From: Spirosoma lacussanchae
GTDB lineage: Bacteria > Bacteroidota > Bacteroidia > Cytophagales > Spirosomataceae
Reading direction: 5' to 3'
Length of the DNA stretch: 64,000 nt
Assembly: GCF_005870035.1 (NCBI RefSeq)
Contig: NZ_SWJG01000014.1
Location: forward strand, 1-64,000
Within the stretch, counting starts at the first letter, position 1. Every line of letters begins with the position of its first letter. Below, one piece after another: positions 55,666 to 63,898 of the stretch. The notes beneath the pieces were generated by a model that was not told where the DNA came from, made no database searches, and was given only the letters and a program-made list of their open reading frames with translations. A program made the translations under genes and the position numbers.

Positions 55666-57265
55666 TCGGTATTTCGAAACGTATCTGAAGTGGGTATTCG
55701 GTTTTCTGCAGGCGACTGACAAACAGGCCGCATTCCGCGCCCGGTTTCCTTTTCCCGTTCCCACGACCAAACTACTATCAGAGGTTCAGGACGGTTGGAT
55801 GAAACTGTTTGACGCGGTGAACCCCAGCCTGGTCATTCAGGGCCGCGACGGCATCGACGCCGAACTGATCGAGTATCTGCAGACGTCGGGGGAAGTGATG
55901 TTCTGGCCGGATGAAGCCATTGCCGCGCTGGTGGAGAGTCACAACGATATTCTGGTTGTCGACATTAAACCCGGCGACGATGGATTACCCGCACCGTATC
56001 TCACGCGGGTGAACCTGACCGCTATTCAGAGTATTGAGCTGCGCGACGATGGCACGTGTGAGCATATCGCTTACAAGACAGCCGACGGGCGCATGATCGT
56101 CATTGACGACAACGCCTACCGGGTGTACAGCAAAGCCGCTGAGTCGGACAACTGGACGGTAGAAGTCTTTCCCCATTATCTGGGACGCTGCCCGGCGCGA
56201 ATGCTCTGGGACGAGCGGGTAAAAGATCATGCGGTTGCGTCTCACTCGCTGATTGATGAGGTGCTGAGCGATCTGGAAGACTACTGTTTCTGGCACGTTG
56301 CGTACGACCTGTTTAAGTTGTACGGCGCGTTTCCCATTTACTGGACAACGGCCAGCACGTCAGAAGCGGCCACATCGGCACCCTATCAGCCGCGTAACGC
56401 CGACGGTACGCCGGATGCTGGCTATCCGGACAACTGCCAGAAGCCCGAAACGCCAGCCGCCAGTTCATGGGTCGGGCCGGGGGATGTGTATGAACTACCG
56501 CCCGGTACCGATCAGATCGTGGCACCCGTCGGTATTGTCGAGCCATCAACGGATAGCCTGACGTTTCAGGACGAGAACCGCGACAAGATGTACCGGCAGC
56601 TGGTCCAGTACCTGACCGGAGCCGGGGGCGAATCAGCCCTGATGGACAAGGCGGTCAACGAGAAGCAGGCCACCGGCACGTTTGCCAGCAAAGAAAACGT
56701 GCTGCGTTACATCAGCCGCCATTTGTCAGCCGCCCGTCAGTGGGGAGTGCTGACCATCGGGCAACTGCGCTACGGGATTAGCGCGGTTGTGTCGGTTGCT
56801 CACAGCTTTGGTACCGAGTTTTATTTACAGACCGAAGCCGAAATGTGGGACGGACTGGCCAGCGCCAAACAGGCTGGAGCGCCCCAGACCATTCTACTGG
56901 AAAAGGTCGAACGCATCCAGGCCTTTCGGCTGCGTAGTGGGGGTGACGCTACCCGTAGCCAGATTCTATTGGATCTGGAGCCGATGCCGGAGATGAGTTT
57001 ATCGGACGCCAAAGGCCTATTGATGATGGGCCTGACGAGTCAGCAGGACGTAGCCGTTAAGGCGCAGTTCAACCAGCTGATCAAACAATGCGAACGGGAG
57101 TTTGGCGCTGACATCGTGGAAATCGGTTCAGCGCTGCCCTACAGTCAGAAAATCGAACGAATCAAAACGTACCTATACAACAATGTCAAAACAGAACAAC
57201 CAAGACCAACTGCCACTGACTCCGCCGGTCGAACCAGCAGCACAGAACCAGCCAGTGCCGTCTGA
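55535..57265 (+). CDS. Portal protein
   Basis: The 576-residue protein follows the terminase genes. It has a helical wing and clip pattern (FETYLKWVFGFLQATDKQAA, SEVQDGWMKLFDAVNPS), strands in the stem region, a long central part with LIDEVLSDLEDYCFWHVAYD, and a polar C-terminal tail. The portal forms a dodecameric ring at one capsid corner through which DNA is packed. The family is recognised by order, length and overall pattern rather than by a single motif. Its 3' end overlaps the next gene by 83 bases. Confidence 0.75.
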   Translation: MILSDDDALSLLSSPKNKPQLAEAIAWQERVQFHGLTVRNRLDSRYFETYLKWVFGFLQATDKQAAFRARFPFPVPTTKLLSEVQDGWMKLFDAVNPSLVIQGRDGIDAELIEYLQTSGEVMFWPDEAIAALVESHNDILVVDIKPGDDGLPAPYLTRVNLTAIQSIELRDDGTCEHIAYKTADGRMIVIDDNAYRVYSKAAESDNWTVEVFPHYLGRCPARMLWDERVKDHAVASHSLIDEVLSDLEDYCFWHVAYDLFKLYGAFPIYWTTASTSEAATSAPYQPRNADGTPDAGYPDNCQKPETPAASSWVGPGDVYELPPGTDQIVAPVGIVEPSTDSLTFQDENRDKMYRQLVQYLTGAGGESALMDKAVNEKQATGTFASKENVLRYISRHLSAARQWGVLTIGQLRYGISAVVSVAHSFGTEFYLQTEAEMWDGLASAKQAGAPQTILLEKVERIQAFRLRSGGDATRSQILLDLEPMPEMSLSDAKGLLMMGLTSQQDVAVKAQFNQLIKQCEREFGADIVEIGSALPYSQKIERIKTYLYNNVKTEQPRPTATDSAGRTSSTEPASAV

Positions 57266-57563
57266 GCAGATGGTTCCCGTTTCTCAGCTGAACGAGATCG
57301 TTGCCCAGCAGGTAGCCAAAGCCCTGGCCGATCAGAACGCGGAGAAAGCCGCAGCCGCCATTGCTGCCCAGCCTAAACAGATTACCGTCAACCAGTACCG
57401 GATGGTAAACGACGGCTTTGGCGACGCTAAGAAGGTCGATGAGCAGGTACAGATTTACTCGGAAGATGAGTACCGCCGGTTGACCAGCCCCCACCCGCAG
57501 GACGACAGCGGCCGTACCGTCGCTGAGGTGCTGGGACTCGTAATAGAGCCTATCGAAGAATAA
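57183..57563 (+). CDS. Small head-module protein, Gln/Ala-rich
   Basis: ATG 57183 gives 126 residues; an earlier start would lie deep inside the portal gene. The sequence is a polar N-terminus, a helical Ala/Gln region (LNEIVAQQVAKALADQNAEK) and a C-terminal part with YSEDEYRRLTSPHPQDD. This resembles small scaffold or portal-associated proteins. No family is assigned. It ends before the inverted-repeat promoter of the scaffold gene. Confidence 0.5.
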   Translation: MSKQNNQDQLPLTPPVEPAAQNQPVPSEQMVPVSQLNEIVAQQVAKALADQNAEKAAAAIAAQPKQITVNQYRMVNDGFGDAKKVDEQVQIYSEDEYRRLTSPHPQDDSGRTVAEVLGLVIEPIEE

Positions 57564-57572
57564 GCTATGTAT

Positions 57573-57619
57573 TTTGTGAGTTTGTTAATGAATCAATATA
57601 TTTGTTAGCAAACTCACAA
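57573..57619 (+). promoter_or_regulatory. Promoter with flanking 11 bp inverted repeat
   Basis: TTTG (57573-57576) and TATATTTG (57597-57604) are 20 bases apart, an exact consensus promoter. TTGTGAGTTTG (57574-57584) and CAAACTCACAA (57609-57619) are perfect inverted repeats on both sides of the -7 box, so a repressor or activator probably controls scaffold and capsid genes here. It may also work as a hairpin. Confidence 0.7.
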
Positions 57620-57639
57620 TAAAAAAGCCCATTCATTGC

Positions 57640-58458
57640 ATGAGTACTGTAGCTACCCCAGTCGGACAGATGCCGAATGAAATACCGGTTCCTCAACCTG
57701 TTGCCGTGGCTCAGCCACCCGTTCAACAACCGGCACCGACCGGTTTTGATGCTACCGAAGCCCGCGCCCGCTTGTCGGCCCTGGGTTTTAAAGTCTATAC
57801 GGCTGAAGAAGAACAGGCGCTGCGTAAAACGGTAGAGTCAGAAGCCATCGGCAAAAAGACGTCTGAATTTGCGCTGAAAACCGAGGAAGACATTTTCAAA
57901 GCGACTGGTATACCCAAGCTGTCGCCGGATGAAAAGTATTTTGACTATGCTCAGCGGGCCGTTAAGGAGGCCGCCGAAAACGGGAAACGCGAAACGGTTC
58001 AGCAGTCCAACCGGGCCATTGCTGAAATAGCCTTATCCGGAGCGCTGGGTAGCATGAATTTTAATCTGGAGGGTGAAGCACTGGAAATGCAGCGCGAGCT
58101 ACTCCTGAACAAGGCCCTGCTGATGCCTCACCGGGTCGAAGGCCGTCAGGTGATCTTTCAGAAGCAGGACCCGGCCGACCCCAGCAAGTACGTCGACATC
58201 GTTGATGCCACCACGAACGAGCCGGTAAAAGCATTTGACCATCTGGCCAGCACATTCAAAGCATTCTTGAAAGTAGCGACGCCACCAGCAACGGGGCCGA
58301 ACGCAAAAGCAGCCGCGCCAGTACCGGGCGCCGGACCCGTACCCAAAAACAAAGCCGAAGCCCAGCAGATAGCGCTGGAAAAGGCAAACGGCCAGACCGG
58401 ACCCGATTACGCTAAAGAGTACGCCCGGCTGGTGAAAGAATATGCATTGACCGAATAA
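57640..58458 (+). CDS. Putative scaffold protein
   Basis: The 272-residue protein has a Pro/Val/Gln-rich start, a long charged helical region (about 45-160) and a Pro/Ala-rich segment near 215-235 before a helical end. It lies two genes before the major capsid protein. Capsid scaffolds are typically helical, charged and encoded there. No protease motif is seen, so the scaffold may be removed by another way. The family is not recognised, only the position and character. Confidence 0.55.
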   Translation: MSTVATPVGQMPNEIPVPQPVAVAQPPVQQPAPTGFDATEARARLSALGFKVYTAEEEQALRKTVESEAIGKKTSEFALKTEEDIFKATGIPKLSPDEKYFDYAQRAVKEAAENGKRETVQQSNRAIAEIALSGALGSMNFNLEGEALEMQRELLLNKALLMPHRVEGRQVIFQKQDPADPSKYVDIVDATTNEPVKAFDHLASTFKAFLKVATPPATGPNAKAAAPVPGAGPVPKNKAEAQQIALEKANGQTGPDYAKEYARLVKEYALTE

Positions 58459-58460
58459 CC

Positions 58461-58697
58461 ATGAACGCACTGACTCTTTTGTCCTACGTCTACTTCGTGC
58501 CGGCATTGTTGATGCTTATACCCGGCATAGCCTGCCCGTCCGGTATGTTCGCCGGTCTGAAGCTGGGACCACTTACCGGTAGATCGGCCATGTTGGCCGG
58601 TAGCTTAGTGCCCTGCTTCAATCTGGGTTGCGTCGCTTTCGGTGTGTGGCTTATGATAGAAGGTTCAGTTAAGTTCATACAAAACCTTTTTAAGTAA
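58461..58697 (+). CDS. Small membrane protein
   Basis: The 78-residue protein has two membrane helices (about 5-25 and 47-68) with cysteines in the loops (PGIACPSGMF, LVPCFNLGC). It starts 2 bases after the scaffold-like gene. A membrane protein between scaffold and capsid is unusual; a holin-like or exclusion function is possible. No family is recognised. Confidence 0.5.
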   Translation: MNALTLLSYVYFVPALLMLIPGIACPSGMFAGLKLGPLTGRSAMLAGSLVPCFNLGCVAFGVWLMIEGSVKFIQNLFK

Positions 58698-58707
58698 ATA
58701 CTGTTGC

Positions 58708-58739
58708 CCGGTCGGCCATGGGACGGCTTACCGGTTTTT
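58708..58739 (+). terminator. Terminator before the capsid gene
   Basis: CCGGT (58708-58712) and ACCGG (58730-58734) with a GC-rich inner part are followed by TTTTTG. The stem is short, so it may act as an attenuator. Confidence 0.55.
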
Positions 58740-58825
58740 GATTTGATTTCCGTATTCACCCGCTTTACTGATTCGGCTAAGGGGTAGTCCAGAATCCAGA
58801 AAAGCCCCTAATTCACCTGTCACTA

Positions 58826-59881
58826 ATGCCCGCTGGATTACCCAATTACCTGCCTACCGCGTATACCGATGCGATCATCCGGTTTAGCGAAGAGTCAACG
58901 CGCTTCGAGTTCCGTAAGGACAAGTACGGTGCGCTGGCTGCCTACATTGCTTCGTCTCCGTTCCTGCTCTCGCAGGGTGACGTAAGCCGCGAAAAACGTT
59001 CCTTCGAGCGTCCGTTTAAGATCCCGGTGATCAAACGCATGAGCATCACCCTGAAAGACGGGCGTACCTGCGTAATCGGTGGTCAGGAGCCGACGACCGA
59101 CGCCGTAGCGCTGACCTTCAGCGTGAAGGGTTTTGAGATCAAAGTACCGCGTGCTTTGCTCGATCAGAACTACATCCGCTACAACGAGCTGCTGACCACG
59201 GCGCTGTATTTCGCCTGGCACAAGTGGTACGAGTTCATGGAGACAAACTGTCTGTCGTTCCTGGCCGCTAACAAATCGACCGCCTTGGTTGACGACGCAT
59301 CGACGCAGGCCTACTTCACCAAGTCGGGTGCGGCTTATACGGGCGTTCAGGGTGCCCCGTTCTACGCAGCGTACAACTACGTACTGGGACGCAACATCCT
59401 CAATGCCGGTACTGATTTTCTGGACGTAACGAACGGGGCCGCCATGGTCACCCAGCGTTTGATGGGCATGAATGGAGCGGGTAACGCCGTCAACCAGGCT
59501 ATGCTGCTGACCGGGGGCGCTACGATGTATCCAACCAACTTCCTGGTTCCGGATGCTGGCTACGCCGAGACGCACTACATGTTTACGCCGGGCGCCGTCG
59601 GTATCTACCACTGGCTGAGCCCCAACGCGGCTAACAACGTGGTGTTTGAGCCGCAGAAAGACTTCTGGTTTTCGGAGCGCGACCCGATGTTCAACTACTT
59701 CGACGCGTCGGTACACTACCAGGCCGCTTGCGCTGAGCAGACGGTCGGCTACAACGGAGCGGTTGAGCCGGTGTACTACGACAAATACGAATACACCGTC
59801 GATACTTCAATGGTCAAATCGTATTCGTCGGTCGAAGGCGAAAGCCCGATCATCAAATACAACCTGGCCCCCGCTGCCTAG
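58826..59881 (+). CDS. Major capsid protein
   Basis: The 351-residue protein begins MPAGLPNYLPTAYTDAIIRF and has a helical N-terminus, a beta-rich core and conserved-looking aromatic segments (NELLTTALYFAWHKWYEFME, EPQKDFWFSERDPMFNYFDA). It lies after the scaffold-like gene and is followed by a strong terminator, as expected for a highly expressed capsid gene. The fold is presumably HK97-like. The protein family is assigned by order, size and character; no short motif proves it. Confidence 0.75.
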   Translation: MPAGLPNYLPTAYTDAIIRFSEESTRFEFRKDKYGALAAYIASSPFLLSQGDVSREKRSFERPFKIPVIKRMSITLKDGRTCVIGGQEPTTDAVALTFSVKGFEIKVPRALLDQNYIRYNELLTTALYFAWHKWYEFMETNCLSFLAANKSTALVDDASTQAYFTKSGAAYTGVQGAPFYAAYNYVLGRNILNAGTDFLDVTNGAAMVTQRLMGMNGAGNAVNQAMLLTGGATMYPTNFLVPDAGYAETHYMFTPGAVGIYHWLSPNAANNVVFEPQKDFWFSERDPMFNYFDASVHYQAACAEQTVGYNGAVEPVYYDKYEYTVDTSMVKSYSSVEGESPIIKYNLAPAA

Positions 59882-59904
59882 GTATTTGATACCCGCACGT
59901 AACC

Positions 59905-59940
59905 GCCAGTAGCTTACGCGAGTAGGCTACTGGCCTTTTC
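59905..59940 (+). terminator. Terminator after the capsid gene
   Basis: GCCAGTAGC (59905-59913) and GCTACTGGC (59926-59934) form a perfect 9 bp stem, followed by CTTTTC. Confidence 0.8.
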
Positions 59941-59965
59941 TCACCTATTTACTGATTGTCAATCA

Positions 59966-60295
59966 ATGAAACGATACCTGTTTTTGTGTGTGGGGTTGCT
60001 GCTGGCGGCTATCAGCGTTCAGGCCCAGACCATCATTCCCAGCGCCAACAAGATCACCTACACGACCAACACGGTCGAGGTAGCGGATTCGGTCGCTAAA
60101 GTCTCTATTGTCGTTCGCAAGAATGATTTACGGGTACGCACACGCGGCACCGGTACGGGTGCAGAAGCTACCCTGGTCGACAAAGCCAGCGGCCGGGCCG
60201 TCTGGTCGGGTCCGGTGTCTAAAGTCCGGATTGTGGGCGTTACGACCAGCGACAGTTTAAAGGTCATCAGCCTGAAAACGACGCCGTTCAACTAG
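59966..60295 (+). CDS. Small exported protein with signal peptide, in the head-neck region
   Basis: The 109-residue protein begins with a Sec signal peptide (MKRYLFLCVGLLLAAISVQA, cut after AQA) followed by a small all-beta domain. It stands between two terminators, between capsid and neck genes. An exported protein here may be a lysogenic-conversion or superinfection-exclusion factor (a moron), or a virion protein that is assembled at the surface. The parallel with signal peptides in prophage A is notable. No family is recognised. Confidence 0.6.
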   Translation: MKRYLFLCVGLLLAAISVQAQTIIPSANKITYTTNTVEVADSVAKVSIVVRKNDLRVRTRGTGTGAEATLVDKASGRAVWSGPVSKVRIVGVTTSDSLKVISLKTTPFN

Positions 60296-60331
60296 TCTTT
60301 CATGTAGTAGTTTTGGGTTAAATGGTTGGTC

Positions 60332-60367
60332 AAAGGCCCGGCTCGCGTTGGCCGGGCCTTTTTTTAC
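60332..60367 (+). terminator. Terminator before the neck module
   Basis: AAAGGCCCGGC (60332-60342) and GCCGGGCCTTT (60351-60361) form an 11 bp stem with an 8-base loop, followed by T5. Confidence 0.9.
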
Positions 60368-60374
60368 GAGCATC

Positions 60375-61475
60375 ATGTACAATCTCACACGCATACAGGA
60401 GCAGCTGACCGGGTTGATCGGCTACCGGGACCACGGCAACAGCGACTACGGTACGTTAGACGCGGACCTGACCGAATCCCGGTCGGGTCTGTTTCTTGAC
60501 ACGGCCCACCCGCTCATGGACGCCCGGACGCTGTACTACGCGGCTCTGTCGCTCGACACGCAAGGCGATACTGACCGGCTCAGCGCGTTGATCAATCAGA
60601 CGCTGACCGATTCCGTCGCGTCAGTGCTGTCGGCCATTCGGGTGCGTAAACTCACGCGCATCGAGGGCAAAACCGTATTGCCTACGATCGAGCTGTACGA
60701 CGGGGGCGGCATGGTCACCGATCTGATTACGCCCGCCGGGCGGTTCGTCGGGCTGAAAGTCGTGGTGTCCGATCCGTACTACGCCATTCGACTCGAAAAG
60801 CTGGGGTTGCAGCTGTCGGCCGCTGTTACGAGCCTGCCTATTTCTGTGTACGGCGACAGTTTGGACAACACGGCCCTGTTTACGCAGAACGTGACGACTA
60901 CCACCGGGAGCCGGATGCAGTGGGTGGATCTTAAGAAAACGCTGTCGGGCTATACCACGTACTACATTGGTTATCATCAGTTGGATTTAGGCAGCGTTCG
61001 GGCCATTCGCCGGGCTAAACCCGTCGGTAAGGTACGCTGCGCCCCCTGCGAACCCGAAAATAACAGCCGCTGGCTGCGCTGGAGCCCGCACGTGTCGCTA
61101 TCTGCGTTTCAGCAGGACGAACCCTTTGGCGAAGTCGATAACGTGTCAGATCAAAACTTTGGGCTGAATCTGGCGTTTTCGATCGGTTGCGACATCACCA
61201 ATTTGGTGATCGATCAGCAGTCGGTACTGGCTGAAGCCATCTTGCAGCAAGCCGTCGTCAAACTGCTGAACCGGATCGCGTTCAGCCCCCAGATTACGAC
61301 CGTCGAGCAACAGACCCGCGACCGGGCTATGTACGCGCTGAAGAACGGTGAAGAAGCCAAGCTGGACAAACTGACTGCGGCCCTCGACATTGACCTGTCG
61401 GGCCTGTCGGCTAAATGCCTGCCCGATACGCAGGACGTTGGCCGGGTAAAACGTAAAACGGTATACGGGCTATGA
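60375..61475 (+). CDS. Neck-module protein, counterpart of the prophage A gene at 6459
   Basis: ATG 60375 gives 366 residues; a start at 60348 would lie inside the terminator. The protein has a helical N-terminal region, a beta domain (RFVGLKVVVSDPYYAIRLEK and onward), a CAPCE cysteine pair near residue 220, and a C-terminal helical part (LAEAILQQAVVKLLNRIAF). Length, order of parts and neighbours match the gene at 6459. It is probably a connector or neck component. The next gene overlaps it by 4 bases. Confidence 0.55.
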   Translation: MYNLTRIQEQLTGLIGYRDHGNSDYGTLDADLTESRSGLFLDTAHPLMDARTLYYAALSLDTQGDTDRLSALINQTLTDSVASVLSAIRVRKLTRIEGKTVLPTIELYDGGGMVTDLITPAGRFVGLKVVVSDPYYAIRLEKLGLQLSAAVTSLPISVYGDSLDNTALFTQNVTTTTGSRMQWVDLKKTLSGYTTYYIGYHQLDLGSVRAIRRAKPVGKVRCAPCEPENNSRWLRWSPHVSLSAFQQDEPFGEVDNVSDQNFGLNLAFSIGCDITNLVIDQQSVLAEAILQQAVVKLLNRIAFSPQITTVEQQTRDRAMYALKNGEEAKLDKLTAALDIDLSGLSAKCLPDTQDVGRVKRKTVYGL

Positions 61476-61732
61476 CAACGGGCGAACTGATAATCTTGTT
61501 CTATCTGGCACCGATCCTGTTTTACCGGCTCATTTTAGCCATCTGGTACTACGATCTGCTACCCAATAGCTACGCATCGGGCATCATGCGCGAAAAGGTT
61601 TTTTCCGAAAAAAAAAGCTATCCAATAAAGCAGTTTATTCCGGGTATGGGCATTTTCCTGTGCCTACTAGCCATGATTATGATAGCCCTTGATATTCTGT
61701 TGATCATCGGCAATCGATTTATCAGCAAATAA
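61472..61732 (+). CDS. Small membrane protein in the neck module
   Basis: The 86-residue protein has membrane helices near residues 5-25 and 55-80 with a Lys-rich loop (SEKKSYPIKQF). It overlaps both neighbours by 4 bases and 1 base. Prophage A has no gene at this exact position. Its role is unknown; a holin-like or exclusion protein is possible. Confidence 0.55.
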   Translation: MTTGELIILFYLAPILFYRLILAIWYYDLLPNSYASGIMREKVFSEKKSYPIKQFIPGMGIFLCLLAMIMIALDILLIIGNRFISK

Positions 61733-62133
61733 TGACAGCTGCCCTCGCTCAACTCGACCAACTGGCCAGCATTCCCCTCGAACGGGTGCTGGATTCGACT
61801 ATTGAGCGTAACGAAACGGTGATTACCGACCTGAACCGGGATCAGCTCGACAAGGGTCTCGACAGCAACGGCAAATCACTGGGTCAGTATTCGTCGGTCA
61901 AGTACAAAGGGCGGCTTAGGCCCGTCGATTTACTTGATACCGGTGCGTTTCGCGGCTCAATCTACACCGATCCGTTTGGTTCCGGCTTCAGCATCAGCGC
62001 GACGGATGAGAAAACCGAAAAGCTGACGAATCGCTACGGGCCGGACATCCTGGGCATTTCCGAAGCCGATCAACAGCGGGTAGCCGGATTTCTGGCCGAC
62101 GCGCTGATTAACCATTTACGCCAATCACTATGA
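61732..62133 (+). CDS. Tail completion or gp10-like protein
   Basis: The 133-residue protein has an N-terminal helix with NETVITDLNRDQLDKGLDSN, a loop with GKSLGQYSSVKYKGRLRPVD, then LLDTGAFRGSIYTDPFGSGF and a helical end. The DTGAFRGS segment is typical of phage virion morphogenesis (gpS/gp10-like) proteins, which close the head-tail joint. Its counterpart in prophage A lies at 7448. The start overlaps the preceding stop (TAATG). Confidence 0.65.
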   Translation: MTAALAQLDQLASIPLERVLDSTIERNETVITDLNRDQLDKGLDSNGKSLGQYSSVKYKGRLRPVDLLDTGAFRGSIYTDPFGSGFSISATDEKTEKLTNRYGPDILGISEADQQRVAGFLADALINHLRQSL

Positions 62134-62558
62134 GAAAATGGTATATACATACCATCCAAGAGCGCTTACGCAGGCATTTTACCCGCAACTTTTCGCGCCT
62201 TGCCGATGAGCGGTTTGTCTGCGGAGAAATGCGCTATAACTACCAGTGCCACCGCAACAGCGTTCACGAATATTTTCTGGACAACACCAAACGGATTGCC
62301 CTTGTGTTTGCCATTGATCGGCGTGACGACACCTTTTGCTTACACGTAATTAACCGACTGTCCAATGGTAAGTATCAGGACAATACATGGGGCAGCGAAT
62401 ACCTGTATCATTCGTATTACCTCATCAAAGAGATATTGCCCGACCAGTACGACCGAGTGCCTAACTACTTCGATGATCATCGGCGCGACTTTATCCGGCT
62501 TTTCGGTAGCTACTGGCTGATTCGCTTGCTCCGCATTCAACCCACTGATATATTCTAA
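62130..62558 (+). CDS. Hypothetical protein in the neck module
   Basis: The 142-residue protein overlaps its upstream neighbour by 4 bases and the next gene by 1 base. It is rich in Tyr, Arg and His (RFVCGEMRYNYQCHRNSVHE, WGSEYLYHSYYLIKEILPDQ) and looks like a compact alpha/beta fold. No family is recognised, and prophage A has no equivalent. It may be an accessory gene inserted in the module, like the exonuclease that follows. Confidence 0.5.
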   Translation: MRKWYIHTIQERLRRHFTRNFSRLADERFVCGEMRYNYQCHRNSVHEYFLDNTKRIALVFAIDRRDDTFCLHVINRLSNGKYQDNTWGSEYLYHSYYLIKEILPDQYDRVPNYFDDHRRDFIRLFGSYWLIRLLRIQPTDIF

Positions 62559-63091
62559 TGACCCTATCTGACTACCTGCTACAACTCAATCAGTCATTGT
62601 CTGACCTGTTTCCCGTCGGTCGTGTCTACGGTCGGCTGAAAGTCGAAACCGTGAAGGGTATCGGCAAACCCGATCAGATCGACAAGGACCGCCCCCGCCG
62701 GTTGCCACTGACATACGACACGGCCAAACGCTCCAACCTGCCTGTACTGCCTGATGAGGTAGCGGGGGGTCTGCTGTTTGGCATCACGACCGGCCCCGGC
62801 AAGCCGCAACCCTACGAACCCGGCGCTACGACGCTGTTTATGGAATACCCGGTTGCCCTTATCGGCTGGTACGACACCACGAAAGGCCAGCCGACCGACT
62901 GGGTTATAGAACAGCTGCAAATCCGGCTGGCGGCTCAGTACCCGCTGGTCATAACCGGCGTAGAAGATCAGCAGGCGGCTAATGTGTTTCGCGGCATTGA
63001 CTACGACTTTCAAAACCATCCCTACCTGATGCACCCGTTTGCGGGCGTTCGGGTGGATTGTCTCATTACGCTACCTGTTACAAACTGCTAA
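62558..63091 (+). CDS. Tail-terminator-like neck protein
   Basis: The 177-residue protein begins with helices (YLLQLNQSLSDLFPVGRVYG) and has beta strands with FMEYPVALIGWYD and a C-terminal VRVDCLITLPVT. It takes the place of the gene at 7975 in prophage A and has a similar strand pattern (LIGWGD there). The likely role is the tail terminator or a related joining protein. Family motifs are not certain. Confidence 0.5.
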   Translation: MTLSDYLLQLNQSLSDLFPVGRVYGRLKVETVKGIGKPDQIDKDRPRRLPLTYDTAKRSNLPVLPDEVAGGLLFGITTGPGKPQPYEPGATTLFMEYPVALIGWYDTTKGQPTDWVIEQLQIRLAAQYPLVITGVEDQQAANVFRGIDYDFQNHPYLMHPFAGVRVDCLITLPVTNC

Positions 63092-63097
63092 CCGATC

Positions 63098-63898
63098 ATG
63101 AAAATATTCCTGGATACCGAGTTTTATGCTGGCTTCAGAAAGCCGCTATTCGGCAAAAGCCGTCACTTCATTGACTTGATCAGCATAGGATTGGTCGATG
63201 ATACCGGCCGCACGTATTACGCCATCAGTAAAGAATTTGATTTGGATAAGGCATGGGCCGATGACTGGGTACGTGAAAATGTACTAAAGCCCTTGCATGT
63301 GGAGATGTGCCAGGGACAATCCACTTACGCGAAAACCCACCACTATTCGCTGTTTGGAGACTTTACCAAAAAGTGCATGCGAACCCTGCTGAACTGGACA
63401 GGGAAAACCAATAAGCAGATTGCCGATGAGATACGCAACTTCGTTTACTGGCCAGCGGTAGCGGCCGGGGATGGACTGAGCCGCGCCGATGAAGACATTG
63501 ACTGGTGGCTTAAGGCTAATAGCGTTGAGTTCTATGCGTACTACGCCGATTACGATTGGGTGCTATTCTGTTCGCTATTCGGCAACATGAGCGAACTGCC
63601 CACCGGCTTTCCCATGTATTGCCGCGACCTGAAACAGATGATGGACGAACGCGGCCTGACCAAAGAGTGGAAGCAGAAGGTTTGTCCCGATCCGGAAGGG
63701 GAGCATAACGCATTGGTAGATGCCAGATGGAACCGGCAACTACACGCGTGGATTGAGAAACAACCGCTTTATACCCATCAGGATATAATTGATTTTGTAG
63801 GGTATTTCCGGAAGAATCAGGATCAGGTTAAAGAGAGCATGTCGGACAACTATCTGATTCGGGGCTGGGCATCTAACACGCGCCGTACTGTATGTTAG
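63098..63898 (+). CDS. DEDDh 3'-5' exoribonuclease-like protein (Rv2179c type)
   Basis: The 266-residue protein begins MKIFLDTEFYAGF with the first acidic pair Asp6/Glu8, then HFIDLISIGLVDDTGRTYYA and ISKEFDLDKAW. The middle shows YYADYDWVLFCSLFGNMSEL and FPMYCRDLKQMMDERG, and the final motif is GEHNALVDARW with His and Asp. These are the conserved blocks of the Rv2179c-type 3'-5' exoribonuclease of the DEDDh superfamily. It is about 80 residues longer than the usual enzyme because of an insert near 70-120. An exonuclease inside a neck module is unusual and probably a moron. Confidence 0.85.
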   Translation: MKIFLDTEFYAGFRKPLFGKSRHFIDLISIGLVDDTGRTYYAISKEFDLDKAWADDWVRENVLKPLHVEMCQGQSTYAKTHHYSLFGDFTKKCMRTLLNWTGKTNKQIADEIRNFVYWPAVAAGDGLSRADEDIDWWLKANSVEFYAYYADYDWVLFCSLFGNMSELPTGFPMYCRDLKQMMDERGLTKEWKQKVCPDPEGEHNALVDARWNRQLHAWIEKQPLYTHQDIIDFVGYFRKNQDQVKESMSDNYLIRGWASNTRRTVC

